Assembly: GCF_021730395.1 (NCBI RefSeq)
Contig: NC_069371.1
Location: 68,850,001-68,914,000, forward strand
Source: Mercenaria mercenaria
Taxonomy: Eukaryota; Mollusca; Bivalvia; Venerida; Veneridae
Reading direction: 5' to 3'
DNA length: 64,000 nucleotides
The notes under the pieces were generated by a model. It made no database searches. It saw only the letters and a program-made list of their open reading frames with translations, and was not told the DNA's origin. This document shows positions 12,959 to 26,000 of this stretch, piece by piece; positions within the stretch are counted from its first letter, which is position 1, and each line of letters opens with the position of its first letter. Both the position numbers and the translations under genes were made by a program.

Positions 12959-14815
12959 CTCTAAAAAAAGAAATGCAATATTCAACAAAAGAAATACTTT
13001 GACCACTAAACATAGAAATATCCATTAAAATGGCTTCGAACTTCTAAAGAGATTTGCTAAGAAACAATAAAATGAGTAAAAAAATATATATTTAATTTAC
13101 AAAAAGTTTAATAGCTTCACTTTTAAAGCTAAACATCCATTCCCATTCCGCTTTACTGCATCATATTATGGAAACAAACTCGTAGTACAGTGGGAGTTTT
13201 TTTTAAAACAACAACTACGTACGTACCTTTATGGTCCTGCTTGAAATATTAAAGCAACATAAATTGCACAAAATTCGCAAGAACCTAACTCTAGTAGTGT
13301 CTCAGTCTTCCCGTAATAAATACATATATAAAGATTAAATTTATTTGCTAAGTTTATGAATAATTAATTGCGCTCAAACAATTTCTTTTGTTAAATTTCT
13401 TTTCAATTCAGGCAGTTTTATTGTAAATACGATACATGGGTCTTTTATAAATAACAAAATCTATAATTGGGCCGTTCCATGAAAAATCCTGTATCAGTGA
13501 CATGATATAATTACTGCATGATGAAGAGTTTAACATACTGGAAAATCACTGTTTTCTCTGTTCATGTAGAAGGTAAAAATCAGTATATCGTAATTCATAA
13601 AAGCAATTCCATTGTCCGAACGTGATTTGTGGACTAACCGGAAAACTATTGTATGGTGTTCTTTATTCATATACGGTTACAAGTATCGCGATGAGCCCAC
13701 TAGTGACCACGACCACCCTTATATTATAAACCCTAGAAATGTTTCAGGGCGAAAGTGGGGTGATTTTTTTTTTCAAATCAGTAGCATTTTTACATTACGC
13801 AACTCGGAGGATCTGACACCTTAGATATTGGCAGCTATGTCCAGCAAATTATCCTATAGTTTTCTAGTAATATTTGAAAAGGGTTCAGTTCGGCCTGAAC
13901 AAGAGAGAGCTGCTTATCTTTCAACTTATTTGTTTTGTTTCTTTTGGGTCTAACGCCGTTTTTCAACAGTATTTCAGTCATGTAACGGCGGGCAGTTAAC
14001 CTAACAAGTGTTCCTGGATTCTGTACCAGTACAAACCTGTTCTCCGCAAGTAACTGCCAACTTCTCCACATGAATCAGAGGTGGAGGACTAATGATTTCA
14101 GACACAATGTCGTTTATCAAATAGTCACGGAGAACATTATATCAAGTCATAATTCATTCAGGGGGTAGGACATTTCGCCATCACGGTTTAAATTATTTTA
14201 CACAATTTGTTATTTGGTCACCAGTATGTTATTTTATACACATGGACTAGTTTAGGGTTAGTGAGGTTGGCATACCATTAACGTGTTTTGCACCCAATTA
14301 TTACCGACCATTCAAATGTGGTCCGTTTTTCAACCTTTTTGTCCATACCGTTTTACATTACGTATACAGTCTTGCATGTATGTGGCGGTATTAAGGTATT
14401 AACCCGCCCCCCACCCCATTTCAACTCCGTGCAACTTATTTTTGAAGAACTCCGTCTGCAACAGTCTTGCAATACAATGGAAATTTTAGCAGCGAGAGGC
14501 TCTGGTTACTTCCTCCTTGCAAGTCTAGTGTATAATTAATTTTCAGTCTGTCAAGCTGGCTTGCAAGCTCTATGTGTCAGAATTAAAGGATGTAAACATT
14601 GAAGTATGATCAAACCTGTGCTAAAGAGATCCACTGCATCTCAAGACTTTCGATTTTACTTCCACAAAGCTTTTAATATTACATCAAACACAGATAAAGC
14701 TGCTACCCAAATAGATGTTATGCATAACTACATGGTTTTCAATATTGCACATGAACCTATCAAGTCATGGTCATAAAGGGAGGCAATCAAAACTAGAAGA
14801 TGATTTTGTAGAAAA
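12959..14815. other. upstream region of the coiled-coil gene
   Basis: A T-rich run ending in TAG lies directly before the ATG at 12958 and looks like a splice acceptor, so a non-coding first exon and the promoter should lie further upstream in this stretch; neither could be placed. Apart from a SINE remnant at 13928-14137, nothing else with a recognisable function was seen. Confidence 0.45.
13928..14137 (-). mobile_element. SINE family A, 5'-truncated copy
   Basis: It matches the full copies at 23568-23855 and 27447-27735 from the tail (TTTGGGTCTAACGCC on plus) through ACGGAGAACAT, but lacks the tRNA-like head. Minus orientation, with the 3' tail at low coordinates. The 78-residue minus open frame here is SINE sequence, not a gene. 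Confidence 0.8.
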
Positions 14816-17075
14816 GTGCATGTCTCCCCCAATGCATAGTCGTATAGGCAAGTCTAAGTCAATAGGGGACAGGAGCAAATTAAGTCAAAGAGACACTGAT
14901 GGTTGGCTGCAATATGGATAATCTACTTGGCATGTCCAATTATCGCACTAAATTTCAACACTCTGAGCCTAGTGGTTCTCAAGTTATGAAATGGAAACGG
15001 TTTTCTATATTCAGGCCCCTGTGACCTTGACCTTTGATCGAGTGACCCAAAAATCAGTAGGGGTCATCTACTCTGCATGTCCTATTACTCTATTAAGTTT
15101 CAACATTCTGGGTCAAGTGGTTCTCAAGTTACTGATTGAAAAGAGTTTTCTATGTTCAGCCCCCTGTGACCTTGACCTATGATGGAGTGACCCCAAAAAC
15201 AATAGGTGTCACGTACTCCAAAAAGTCCCATCACCCTATGAAAATTGAAGGTTCTAGGTCAAATGGTTCTAAAGTTATTGACTGGAAATGGATTTCCATG
15301 TTCTGTCCGCTGCAACCTTGACCTTATTAAAGAGTAACCCCAACAAGAGCTGTCTGTTGACAGCGCGCTCGACTATTCGAAGCATTTATAGAAGTGTAGG
15401 GTCAAAATATTACCCGAGATTTTCAGACAAAAGAAAAGGAACAAATAAGACAAACAATGTACCTGCAATTGTGGATTTGGATAAGTTTGGCACTATAATG
15501 CAATGTGTGACCATGTTGGTAAGCAAGTGTTCAAAGTGTCAAAGCCATATATCAAACAGTTGACAGACAAAATATCAAATGGTATGCAAAACCTAACTAA
15601 TTTCTATGTCCAGAAAAGGGCCATAACCAAGCTCAAGACCTTGTCCTAGGTAAGTAGACTATGAAGGTAAATAAGTGGTCAAAGTTTCAAAGCCATATGA
15701 CAAACAGGTTAGGCATAATATAGACTAGTACGAAAAACTTCACTGATTTCCAAGTCCAAAAAGAGCCATAATTTAGCCAAAATAGTTGACAGAGTTATGT
15801 ACTCTTGCCTACAGATGGGAATCATGGTGATAAACAAGTGTTAAAAGTTTCAAAGCCACATGTCAAATAGCTTCGACAAAACGTTGACTTGTATGAAAAG
15901 TTTGAAAACTAAACCAATTTCCAAGTCCAAAAAGGGCCATAATTCAGCCAAAATAGTTGACAGAGCTATGTACTCTTGCCTACAGATCGAAATCATGATG
16001 ATAAACAAGTGTTCAAAGTTTCAAAGCCACATGTCAAATAGTTTTGACAAAACATGGACTTGTACAAAAACTGAACCAATTTCCAAGTCTAAAAAGGGTC
16101 ATAATTCAGCCAAAATAGTTGACACAGTTATGACTCTTGCCTACAGATATAAATCATGATGATGAACAATCGTTCAAACTTTCAAAGCCACATCTCAAAT
16201 AGTTTCGTCAAAACATGGACTTGTACACAAATTGTACCAATTTCCAAGTCCAAAAAGGGCCATAATTCAGTCAAAATAGTTGACAGAGTTATGTACTCTT
16301 GCCTACATATAGAGACTGTTATAATAAACAAGTGATAAAAGTTTCAAAGCCATATGTCAAACACTTTACACAAAATGTGAACTGATAGGAAAAACTTAAC
16401 CAAGATTTCTAAGTTAAAAGGGGCCATAATTCAGCCAAAATCCTTGATAGAGTTATGTACTCTTGCCTACAACTGGACATGGTGATGGTAAACAAGTGTT
16501 GAAAGTTTCAAAGCTTTATCTCAAAAGACTTTGTCAAAAAGTGGACTGGTACGAAAAACTTAACCAAGGTGTGACGCCGACGCCGACACCGACGCCGTGG
16601 TGAGTAGGATAGCTCTACTTATTCTTCGAATAGTCGAGCTAAAAACAATAGGAGTCATCTACTCTGTAAGTCCTATCACCCTATGAAATTTCAACGGTTC
16701 TCAAGTTACTGACCGGAAATGGTTTTCCATGTTCAGGCCCCCGTGACCTTGACCTTTAATAGAGTGACCCCATCAATAGGGGTCATCTACTCTGCATGAT
16801 CAATCATCCTATGAAGTTTCAACATTCTGGGTCAAGTGGTTCTCAAGTTATTGATCCGAAATGGTTTTCCATATTCAGGCCCCTGTGACCTTGACCTTTG
16901 ATGGAGTGACCCCAAAAATAGGGGTCGTCTATTCCATAAGCCCGGCCACCCTATGAAGTTTGAAGGTTCTAGGTCAAATGGTTCTCCAGTTATTGATCAG
17001 AAATGAAGTGTGACGGACGGACAGGGCAAAAACAATGTCTCCCCCAGTGGTGGAGAGGCGGGGTGGGAAAGACAT
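14816..17075. repeat. 147-bp tandem-repeat element, split by a nested insertion
   Basis: Units containing GGCCCCTGTGACCTTGACC recur near 15014, 15161, 16738 and 16885 (about 147 bp apart within each half). The motif GTCTCCCCC occurs near both limits (14822 and 17036), and a GACGGACGGACAGG run precedes the right end. The array is interrupted at about 15343-16641 by a different tandem-repeat element; the CCCCAA...AACAATAGG sequence resumes across it. Each unit holds TGACCT half-sites. Confidence 0.7.
15343..16641. repeat. 161-bp tandem-repeat element nested in another array
   Basis: It starts ACAAGAGCTGTC and ends GTCGAGCTAAAAA. Inside are about six units of 161-162 bp (CCATAATTCAGCCAAAATAG at about 15937, 16099 and 16260), then GACGCCGACGCCGAC and a terminal fold-back (AGCTCTACTTATTCTTCGAA...GTCGAGCT). 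The host array continues on both sides with no obvious target duplication, as expected for Helitron-type insertion. Confidence 0.8.
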
Positions 17076-17081
17076 AATCAT

Positions 17082-17210
17082 TTTATTTTTTTTGTTATTG
17101 TTGGATTTAACGTTGCACCGACACATGATAAGTCATATGGCGACTTTCCAGCTTTAATGGTGGAGGAAGACCCCAGGTGCCCCTCCGTGCATTATTTGAT
17201 CAAGGATTAA
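17082..17210 (-). mobile_element. SINE family B, 5'-truncated copy
   Basis: It shares GTTGGATTTAACG, CATATGGCGACTTTCCAGC and GGTGGAGGAAGACCCC with the full copy at 38132-38403. The tRNA-like head is missing. Minus orientation. Confidence 0.75.
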
Positions 17211-18221
17211 ACCATTTCTACTGTATTAATCAATATTCAAACATTTGATTAATGTACAAGAAAACCATTACTGAAAATAGGATTTCACAAGGATTTGACA
17301 TAATTTTTGTTCATTACAAAAAATGTGGCAGCCAAATTATAAACAAAGGCATTACGATCATTTAAAGCTTTTAACAGTAATACTTGATGATTTTAATCCG
17401 CAAGTACAGAACACTTGAAAATTAAGTGCATTTTAACATGGTGTCTATACAAGTCTGATAATATAACAAACAATAATATAGTATACATAATTTATTATTT
17501 AAATTTGCTATTACTGTAGAATGTTTGTACATATTTCTACAGTGTATAATTATATAGTATAGTTCTGAGCCATAGTAAAATGTACAGTATATACAGAGTA
17601 CACAAAAACCCTCGGCAACATTTATCAACTATTCTTCCAACTTACTAATCCACACCATTAAGAAGATGCAATGTTACTGCACTCTTAATAGTTTTAAACA
17701 TTGCAACTAGAATAATTTAATTCTGTATAGAAAGAAAACTGATGCATCTCTTCAAATGAAAAACAATGTTATTTTAATTTAAAATGGAAAACATTATTCA
17801 TATATGGTTTTACGAAAGAAAAAAACATCATACTGTCTTACTTCACACAGTGGAGGTATGTTATGTCAAGTCGGAGAATGAACTTAATGTAGAAAAGGAA
17901 CAATTTTATATCAGTTTAAGAAATTGTTTGTTCTTTATTTACAAATGATAGCTATCAGATGAAGAAAATGGTAACAGCAAACTTTACAAATATGTAATGA
18001 AAAAGACATTTCTGAACTGAAAGATTTTACAAATGTCATACATGTAAGGCTATTGCATATATTCAAATTGGCCCTCTGCAGTACGAAAACTTTTCTTTCT
18101 TTTTCATTTTTGTTTCAATTTCTCTGTTATCTTTTTTTTTTACAGCACCCAGGAATAACTAATTTTGCTCACATGCAATGGAATTTGTGTAAATTTGACA
18201 AAAAAGTATGTAAGCTTGTTT
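17211..18221. other. AT-rich intergenic stretch
   Basis: No gene or clear repeat seen. Short open frames lack splice signals or known motifs. Confidence 0.4.
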
Positions 18222-19315
18222 ACAACTAGAGCTATCACTAAAGGTGATGAATGTACCCCCCGCATGCACTGACACAGTACATTGCAATTTGACGCACACA
18301 AGATTGCATAATTTGTGGACTGTATGTATATAGACTGTATGTATACAGTATAGTAACAAAAAACAAAGTCCCATAACTATGCAGAATATTTATCTAAAAG
18401 GATGTAACATGCACCATGCACAACTAGGGTTGGTACTGATCACTTGTGTGAAGTTTCATTAAATTGTGTGTAAGAGTTTGGTAGATTAGGCACGCACAAG
18501 ATTGCATATGCAGACTGTATGTACATAGTATGTTAACAAGAAACAAAGTCCCATAGTATGTTAACAAAAAACAAAGTCCCATAACTCTGCAATTTTTGTC
18601 GCTGAAAGAACCTAACATGCCCCATGCACAACTACTGTTGTTACTGATCACTTGTGTGAAGTTTCATTAAATTGTGTCAAGGGGATGAGGAGAGATGGTG
18701 CGCACAAGATTGTGTCTATGTATATAGTATAGTAACAAAAAAACAAAGTCCCATAACTCTGCAAATTTTTTTTCTGAAAGAACCTAACATGCCCCATGCA
18801 CAACTACTGTTGTTACTGATCACTTGTGTGAAGTTTCATTAAATTGTGTCAAGGGGATGAGGAGAGATGGTGCGCACAAGATTGTGTCTATGTATAAAGT
18901 ATAGTAACAAAAAAACAAAGTCCCATAACTCTGCAAATTTTTTTTCTAAAAGAACCTAACATGCCCCATGCACAACTACTGTTGGTACTGATCACTTGTG
19001 TGAAGTTTCATTAAATTGTGTCAAGGGGATGAGGAGAGATGGTGCGCACAAGATTGTGTCTATGTATATAGAATAGTAACAAAAAAACAAAGTCCCATAA
19101 CTCTGCAATTTTTTTTTCTAAAAGAACCTAACATGCCCCATGCACAACTACTGTTGGTACTGATCTCTTCTGTGAAGTTTCATTAAATTCTGTCAAGGGG
19201 ATAAGGAGAGATGGTGCGCACAAAATTGCGTCTACGGACAGACGGACAGACAGACAGACAGACAACCTGAAACCAGTATACCCCCCCTTACAACTTTGTT
19301 GTCGGGGGGTACAAT
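18222..19315. repeat. 172-bp tandem-repeat element with terminal hairpin
   Basis: Very regular units: AACCTAACATGCCCCATGC recurs at 18609, 18781, 18953 and 19125, exactly 172 bp apart, with few differences. The left end is ACTAGAGCTATCAC...GGTGAT and the right part has (GACA)n. It closes with a hairpin at 19277-19311 (six-C run, ACAAC, TTT, GTTGT, six-G run). The uniformity points to recent amplification or gene conversion. Confidence 0.85.
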
Positions 19316-22300
19316 AATTCATCAACAAGAGAAGATGAAACTATCTAGTGGCAACACTATCTCTCTACAAAATCAAGTGAGCGAGTGAGTTGGGTTTTAT
19401 GGCGAATCGACACAAAATGGTCATATTGGGTTACGGTTCCAACCACCACTTCGACTAAAACTACTAAGACTGGGATAGGAGTCTCGTGTATAGTTGCTTT
19501 ACACCTGTTTTTCCTTTTATCTTACATGATTTTCCAAATAAAGATTACATACAGGTTTTCTGGAGCTGTCGCCCGTATGATCTACAGCTGGAGAGTATAA
19601 ATAAGCTTATACTTGCACAATCAAAACTGTATCTACCAAATTAATCTTAAACGGTTGCCATAAAATGAAGATTTAAACAAATAGCAAACAAAGAATGCAG
19701 TATTTTTACAGTATACAGGAATAAGTAGGAAGTTCTAATACTTTATGCTGTATTAAATTAATGTAGAATATATGAAGCCGTCATATAACACGTCAGACTT
19801 TACTCCATAACCAATTGCAAAAAGCAACTAAATACATTTAAACAGAGAAAGTAAATATCTCTTTTTGCATTCAGTCCGCAATTTGTTATTTAACATTAGA
19901 GACAGAAAACATAGAAACATACAATTTGTTTCACTTCTCAAATAAAGTACCTTAAACAAACAAGGACATAAAACAAACAGCACAATAATGGTAGCCTTTT
20001 ATGTGTGTAAATAAAACACTACAGGCATATAACAAATAGCAAAATACAGATTTTGTTGGCTTTCAAATACCTTTATTAAAAATCATGATGCGTAAGGAGG
20101 CATTCATATAATACCATGTAAATGTCTGGAATACAAGGTTTAATTTAGTATTTTTTGTATACTTATTTCTGAAAGTCATTACTTTTTGTGACAGAAAAGT
20201 TTTTTATGACTCTGTATCACCCCTTTTGCACACACTTTTCAATCCAAAAAGTTCAATCTAAATTTCATTTAGTTTAATCTTTCATTTTTTTTTCAGTTCC
20301 AAAGTCAATAACAGTTATTTACTAAAACTATCATTTTTCATCATAATGGATCCAACAAATTGTCAATTAGCACTTTTAAAATAAGATGGCATCTTAATAA
20401 TGTTATACATATGTGTTTAAATACATTATTGTTACAGAAAATGAATAGCGAAAATACCCATAACAGATTATATACACAACAAACACCTTATTGTCAGCAG
20501 TGGTAATGACTTCAAATGGAGGGGGCAGGGGCAGAGAGGGGTAGGGCAAGGGTGATGAACATTTAACTTTTTGAAAACCAGCATATGTAGCAAAACTTGA
20601 GCATTTTTTTCATTTTGATAAACTCAACTGTCTGCACTTGTTTATAAAGTGGGTTTCACTGAAAAGTTACTTCTGTCATTTTAGCAGAGAATATATCTAG
20701 CGTCCATAAAAAAAAAAAGCTACATAAACTTAAGTCTCTCAATTCCGCCAATATTTATAATTCACTAGAAAGCAAATCTGCAGTGATCAAACAAACACAA
20801 AGAACGGAAATAATATCCAGTCTTATTCAGGATGTAACGTGTATGAAATTTAAGTGTACAAATGAATTATCTAACGTCGTAAGAAAGAAAGAATCATGAT
20901 AACTATGCAAGCTCAAAGCCGTCTCCAAGAAACTACCCCCATGTTGCATATACATTATAACAGCATTTCAGACACTAACATATTTCACTCTCTACAAATC
21001 ACAGGCGCAAGTAAATAATGGTTACAAACTTCTGTAATATGAAATATGTAGTCTTCGAAAACACACATGCAAAATTTCCTGAATCAGGACAATTCAATAG
21101 ACATGTTTAACTATGAATAATGCCTAAAAATTCTACCTTCCTGCAAAGTTGTCTATGTTAATATCAATATATCACACTTTTCTCTTTCCTGTTGTCAACA
21201 TTTCTTATATTACATGAAATAAGTATGTCTTAGAAGAAAAATAAAATAAAAATAAAATAATAGTCATGTAAAATCATCAAAATTTTAAACACACAGACAC
21301 CATGTCAGCCCATACAACTATTTTACCATTTGATCATTTATTTATCCCTCGCAACTGACTTTTACAAAAGCACCAACAAAAATGAGAAAAAAATACAAGA
21401 AAAGGAAAAAAGTTGATATCCCCTGCAAATATGTTCATTTGTATGAATATGGTCTTAAAAAATGTATTGCTTCGTAAAATAATGCTGTTATGACTCTGTG
21501 ACAGAAGTACAACTGTTAACGTCAGTACTTCAAGTTACTTAATGGCAAACAGTAACTGCAGAATATTCAGTCTAAATATAAAACAAAGGGCAATGCCAAA
21601 GGGGACACAATAGTTCCTAGTTTCCTGATATATTTTGATCAAAGGTCACATTAACAGTTTGATGAAGCTTAGATTTTAATATGTAACTCCATATTGTTTA
21701 TACTTCCTTTACCAGTCAATTTTAAGGTATTGGACATATAATGGCCTTGGCTAAGACTAACTAACAGTTAAAAAATCCATGGGAAAAGTACTGACATCAA
21801 CAGTTGGGCACTGCTTTCACCCAAATGCATGATTTCAAACAGATAATGATTAAAATTAAAGGATTCTGTAACCAGATAAGTGACCTCCCAGTTTACCCAT
21901 ATTTTAATCAAGGAGTATGAATGGAAAATATACCAAACTGTAGAGTCAAATAATTCATCTATTCAAACATTTCTAAGAAATAAGAATGAAATTTTTTCAG
22001 CAATGTAAACTACTTGCCCGCAAATATTATCTTATTTTTCTTAGACAGAGCTAGTCCAACAAATCTGATGCGATCTTAGAAAATATTGAGATATTTTTTT
22101 CATATGGGCAATATCCCCACTCGCATCAAACACTCGAAAGACCAAAATTGTAGAAGCAATTTCCGATAAAATTTTCATTGCTGCCAACGCTTTTCATTCT
22201 TACAGGTTTAAATGCTGATTATGTCACGAATTGGCCATAAATTCAAATGAAACTTACATGTTTCAAAAGGGGATTCAATTCCTCACTGATTTATGTAAAA

Positions 22301-23000
22301 ATTATCAAATAATATTCAAAATTACGAATTTTCTGGTGATTTAAACCTACATATGCACTGTACACGATTAACGTAGACGCCAATATGCGCAAGCGAAAAA
22401 ACCAATAACTTTACACGACTGTGTACTGTGATTTATCCCCCATTATTTTGGTCCTTCAAAGTTTTGACATTTAGATTGCCCAGTTACAAAGAAGACAATC
22501 TGAACGTCGAATTATTTTGAGTAAGACAGACAAGACAGAGCAGTCTTTCAATCGCTGTACAATGAATAGTTGCAGTCTAATCTTCAAATCTGTCCGCCAA
22601 TATATAAATAGTTGTAATTTCTATCCCGAAAAAATCTACAAAATAATCAGCATCAACAAAATGTACCTACTTTATAACTGCAATAACGTTGGTGATAATC
22701 AATCTTCAAATAAAAGGAAATATTTCTAATACATATTGTATAAATCCCATACATACTTTCCCATTAGCAGCTTATACCAATGAAAAAATTATAACAAAGA
22801 AAAAATGATAATCTGGAGAAGAGCTTGTCACCTCGTCCTAGAAAAGCTATAGCGGCTTCTCCTTTATTTCCATACAGTAACCATAGTTACACTGTGTTTG
22901 AAGAATGATATTTTGCATGTGTGTACATTGTTTTAGGAAGAATATTGTCCTGGATTACTGATTTTTTCAATGAGAAAATCTACACATAGTCTGTTGTGTC
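19316..23000. other. region after the ARP3 stop codon, probably partly 3' UTR
   Basis: About 3.7 kb without recognisable repeats or coding sequence, lying directly downstream of the ARP3 stop on the minus strand. Candidate AATAAA signals on the minus strand appear near 20070 and 22861, but the sequence alone cannot show which is used. Confidence 0.4.
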
Positions 23001-26000
23001 CTATGACATGGTGCCAAACACTGGATTATGTCTACATATACTAGGTCCATGTTCATCATAGTCGGCCTTCGTGTGGCACACTTGGTAAAACTCAGGCTGA
23101 AATGCAACAATACATATTTATCATGTTTTTTTTTCACAGGTTTATTTAAAATAACTTATCCATGAAATACATCTCAACAAACAAATAAAATTCCAATTCA
23201 TTTGATCTTCAAATGTTGAAATCCACAAATTTATATCCCTTCAAAGTAGTCATTTTGGCTAAAATCAAGAAACTTTTTGCCAAAAAAATTAAAAGCTTTC
23301 ACAGTATTTCACATTTTCACTGGTGGCCATGCCATGCTGGATAATATTGTGGGTTTTTTTTTTGCTTTTTTTTAAATATGTATCTTAAGCTTACATAAAA
23401 TCAAGAATCCTATACATTAATAATACTGTTTTCACCTTAAGGAATGAAAATGTTAAATGACCCTTCTATTAATGTGCCTGCCATATTTATCTTTCTCTTT
23501 TTGACATTCAACATAAATATAAAGAAACTAAGGCAGGTCATTTTTCAGATAGTTTCAAAGAAAAAGATTTTGTTTTGTTTGTTTTGGGTTTAACGCCGTT
23601 TTTCAACAGTATTTCAGTCATGTAACGGCGGGCAGTTAACCTAACAAGTGTTCCTGGATTCTGTACCAGTACAAAACTGTTCTCCGCAAGTAACTGCCAA
23701 CTTCTCCACATGAGTCAGAGGTGGAGGACTAATGATTTTAGACACACTGTCATTTATCAAATAGTCACAGAGAACATACGCCCCGTCCGAGGATCGAACT
23801 CACGACCCCGCGATCCATAGACCAACGCTCTTACCTACTGAGATAAGTGGGCTGGTTCAAAGAAAAAGAGATAAAGGGAACTCCTTGCATCACAGAGAGC
23901 AACATAGTTTCTGGAGAAGACAGAATGGGCCATAATAAATGTTATAACACCAGAAAAATTTAAAAGTAGTTGCAGTGATTATTTAAAGTGTAAGCACCAG
24001 CCATCTTTTTTAGGACTGGGACGATTTCAAAATTCTGAAACCAGTTAATCATTTGTATGAAATCAAATAGAACAGGTTAATCGACCGCTATATTTGAAAT
24101 GCTGTTTTCTTTACTGACGACCTTATAAAAGTACTTCAAGCAGCTGACTTCATTAGGAACTTATGGACTTATCATTCTGGAAGCAGTGTGATAATTGAAA
24201 AGTCATATTTTGGTGTATTTTTAGACATATCTCGACAAGCAAATCCAAGACTGTTGATTATGTTCAAGTTGATGTGTTTTAGCGGAAATGTATACTGCTG
24301 GTCTATGTGCTGGTCAAAGAAATGTATAAAGTACGATTCGTGATGTTTATTGTTCGAGATCGATTAGCGGTTTTGCAAAATTGAAACCGGTTTCACCTAG
24401 TAATCAAATCAGATCCGATTAACCAAGTAATTGTCCCAGTCCTAATTTTTTTGTACTAAAAAAAGGCAATCACTTCTATAGATTAACCTTGTGTAGTGAC
24501 CCAGATATACAATATTTGTTTCTGTTGGGTTTAACGTCTCACCAACACAGTTACAAGTCATATGGCAACTTTCTAGCTTTTACTAGAGCAAGAAGACCAC
24601 AGGTGCCCTCTATGCATTATTTCATCATAGGCAAGCGGGTGGGTAGAACCACCAACAACCTGTAAGCCAGCTGGATGGCTTCTTCAAATGCAGAATTTAC
24701 CAAGATATAAAATAACCTTGTGTACTGACCCAGATATAAACAACATTGTGTATTGACCAACAACAACTTACTGTTGAGGCTAACATTGATCCTCCAAACC
24801 ATACAGCGTATCTTTGCATATGATGTGTTATCACTTGTACATCAATTGGTTTTGGCTGAAATTATAATATACACGATATGTTATACATTAAACAAGTACA
24901 AACTGAGAACTACTTTGCCTCATAAATGCTGAAATCTACTGACTCTCTACTGTTAGGTAAGTAACACACTGATGAAAGAATTCTCATGCCCACATTACTG
25001 AGACAGAATATATCTGGCATAATTTCACGGCTAAACAAAATTATGTCATAACACTAGCACTCTTATGATGAGCTTTTCAATCTCAAAATGAATAAAATTT
25101 ATGAGTCAGCTACCAGCTATGCAATTCTTATATCGATGTTATCTACCATTATTATTAGTATTAACGTAGTGGTCCTGTAATCAGTAATTTCTGTTCTATT
25201 ACTTTTTCCCCCGTAATTGATGTCGGCTTTCTCCAATTCTGGGGCAAACCACTGCTCATATGAGCAATATTTAAAGCCAAACAATGCCGAAATAACAGTA
25301 GAGTACGAAACTGCACGGAAACTTAACATTGTCATTATGGGTCCACTACCTCAAACATGGTTCATACAGAATATCAGAGACAAAATTCAAGTACTTTTCA
25401 AGGACTTTTCAAGGACTATTTACAATTTTTCAAGGACTATTTTTTTCCAAAACCGTGACCTAATCTGAACAACTTTTAACGAGTTTTTATTGTGTTCATC
25501 ATGTAATGCAAAAATAAAAGAACCATCACTTGTTACACCTTTGAAAATGACGTAATTGGATTGTTAGATTGATGTGATTCACTATTTTGCTGATGTTTAA
25601 TGCTTTTCTTGTGACTTTTTAGCACACTCCCACTGTTGATACGTCAAGAATTTTGTCATACGATGTCATATACCCTTCGTTCAGTCTGCTTTATAGCGCT
25701 TCAGCCACTGTTTATATTCGTCCTTTGCCTCCCACTTACTTGAGCTAACATGTTTATTTTTCTTACTCATTTTAAATTCACTGGAAACACTCGCAAACAG
25801 CAAAAAATTGCAAGTTATTATTCACCGGAATATTTAAACGGAAACGGAAATATACAAACGGTGATACAGTAGAAATAGCACTCTGTGTAAATATCGATAA
25901 AATGCGGCCGTAGACCACTACCACAGCATACGGGGAAATCAATGAGTGACCCGATCCGGCAATTTCAAGAATTTATTTTCATTTGTCCGATTTATTTTAA

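Noticed and set aside
22517-22729. 70-residue plus-strand frame downstream of ARP3
   Set aside because: No conserved motif; lies antisense to the probable ARP3 3' UTR.
23780-23855. tRNA gene candidates (also at 27660-27735, 38320-38403 and 43140-43213)
   Set aside because: tRNA-like A and B boxes are present, but each is the head of a SINE with body, tail and often target duplications.
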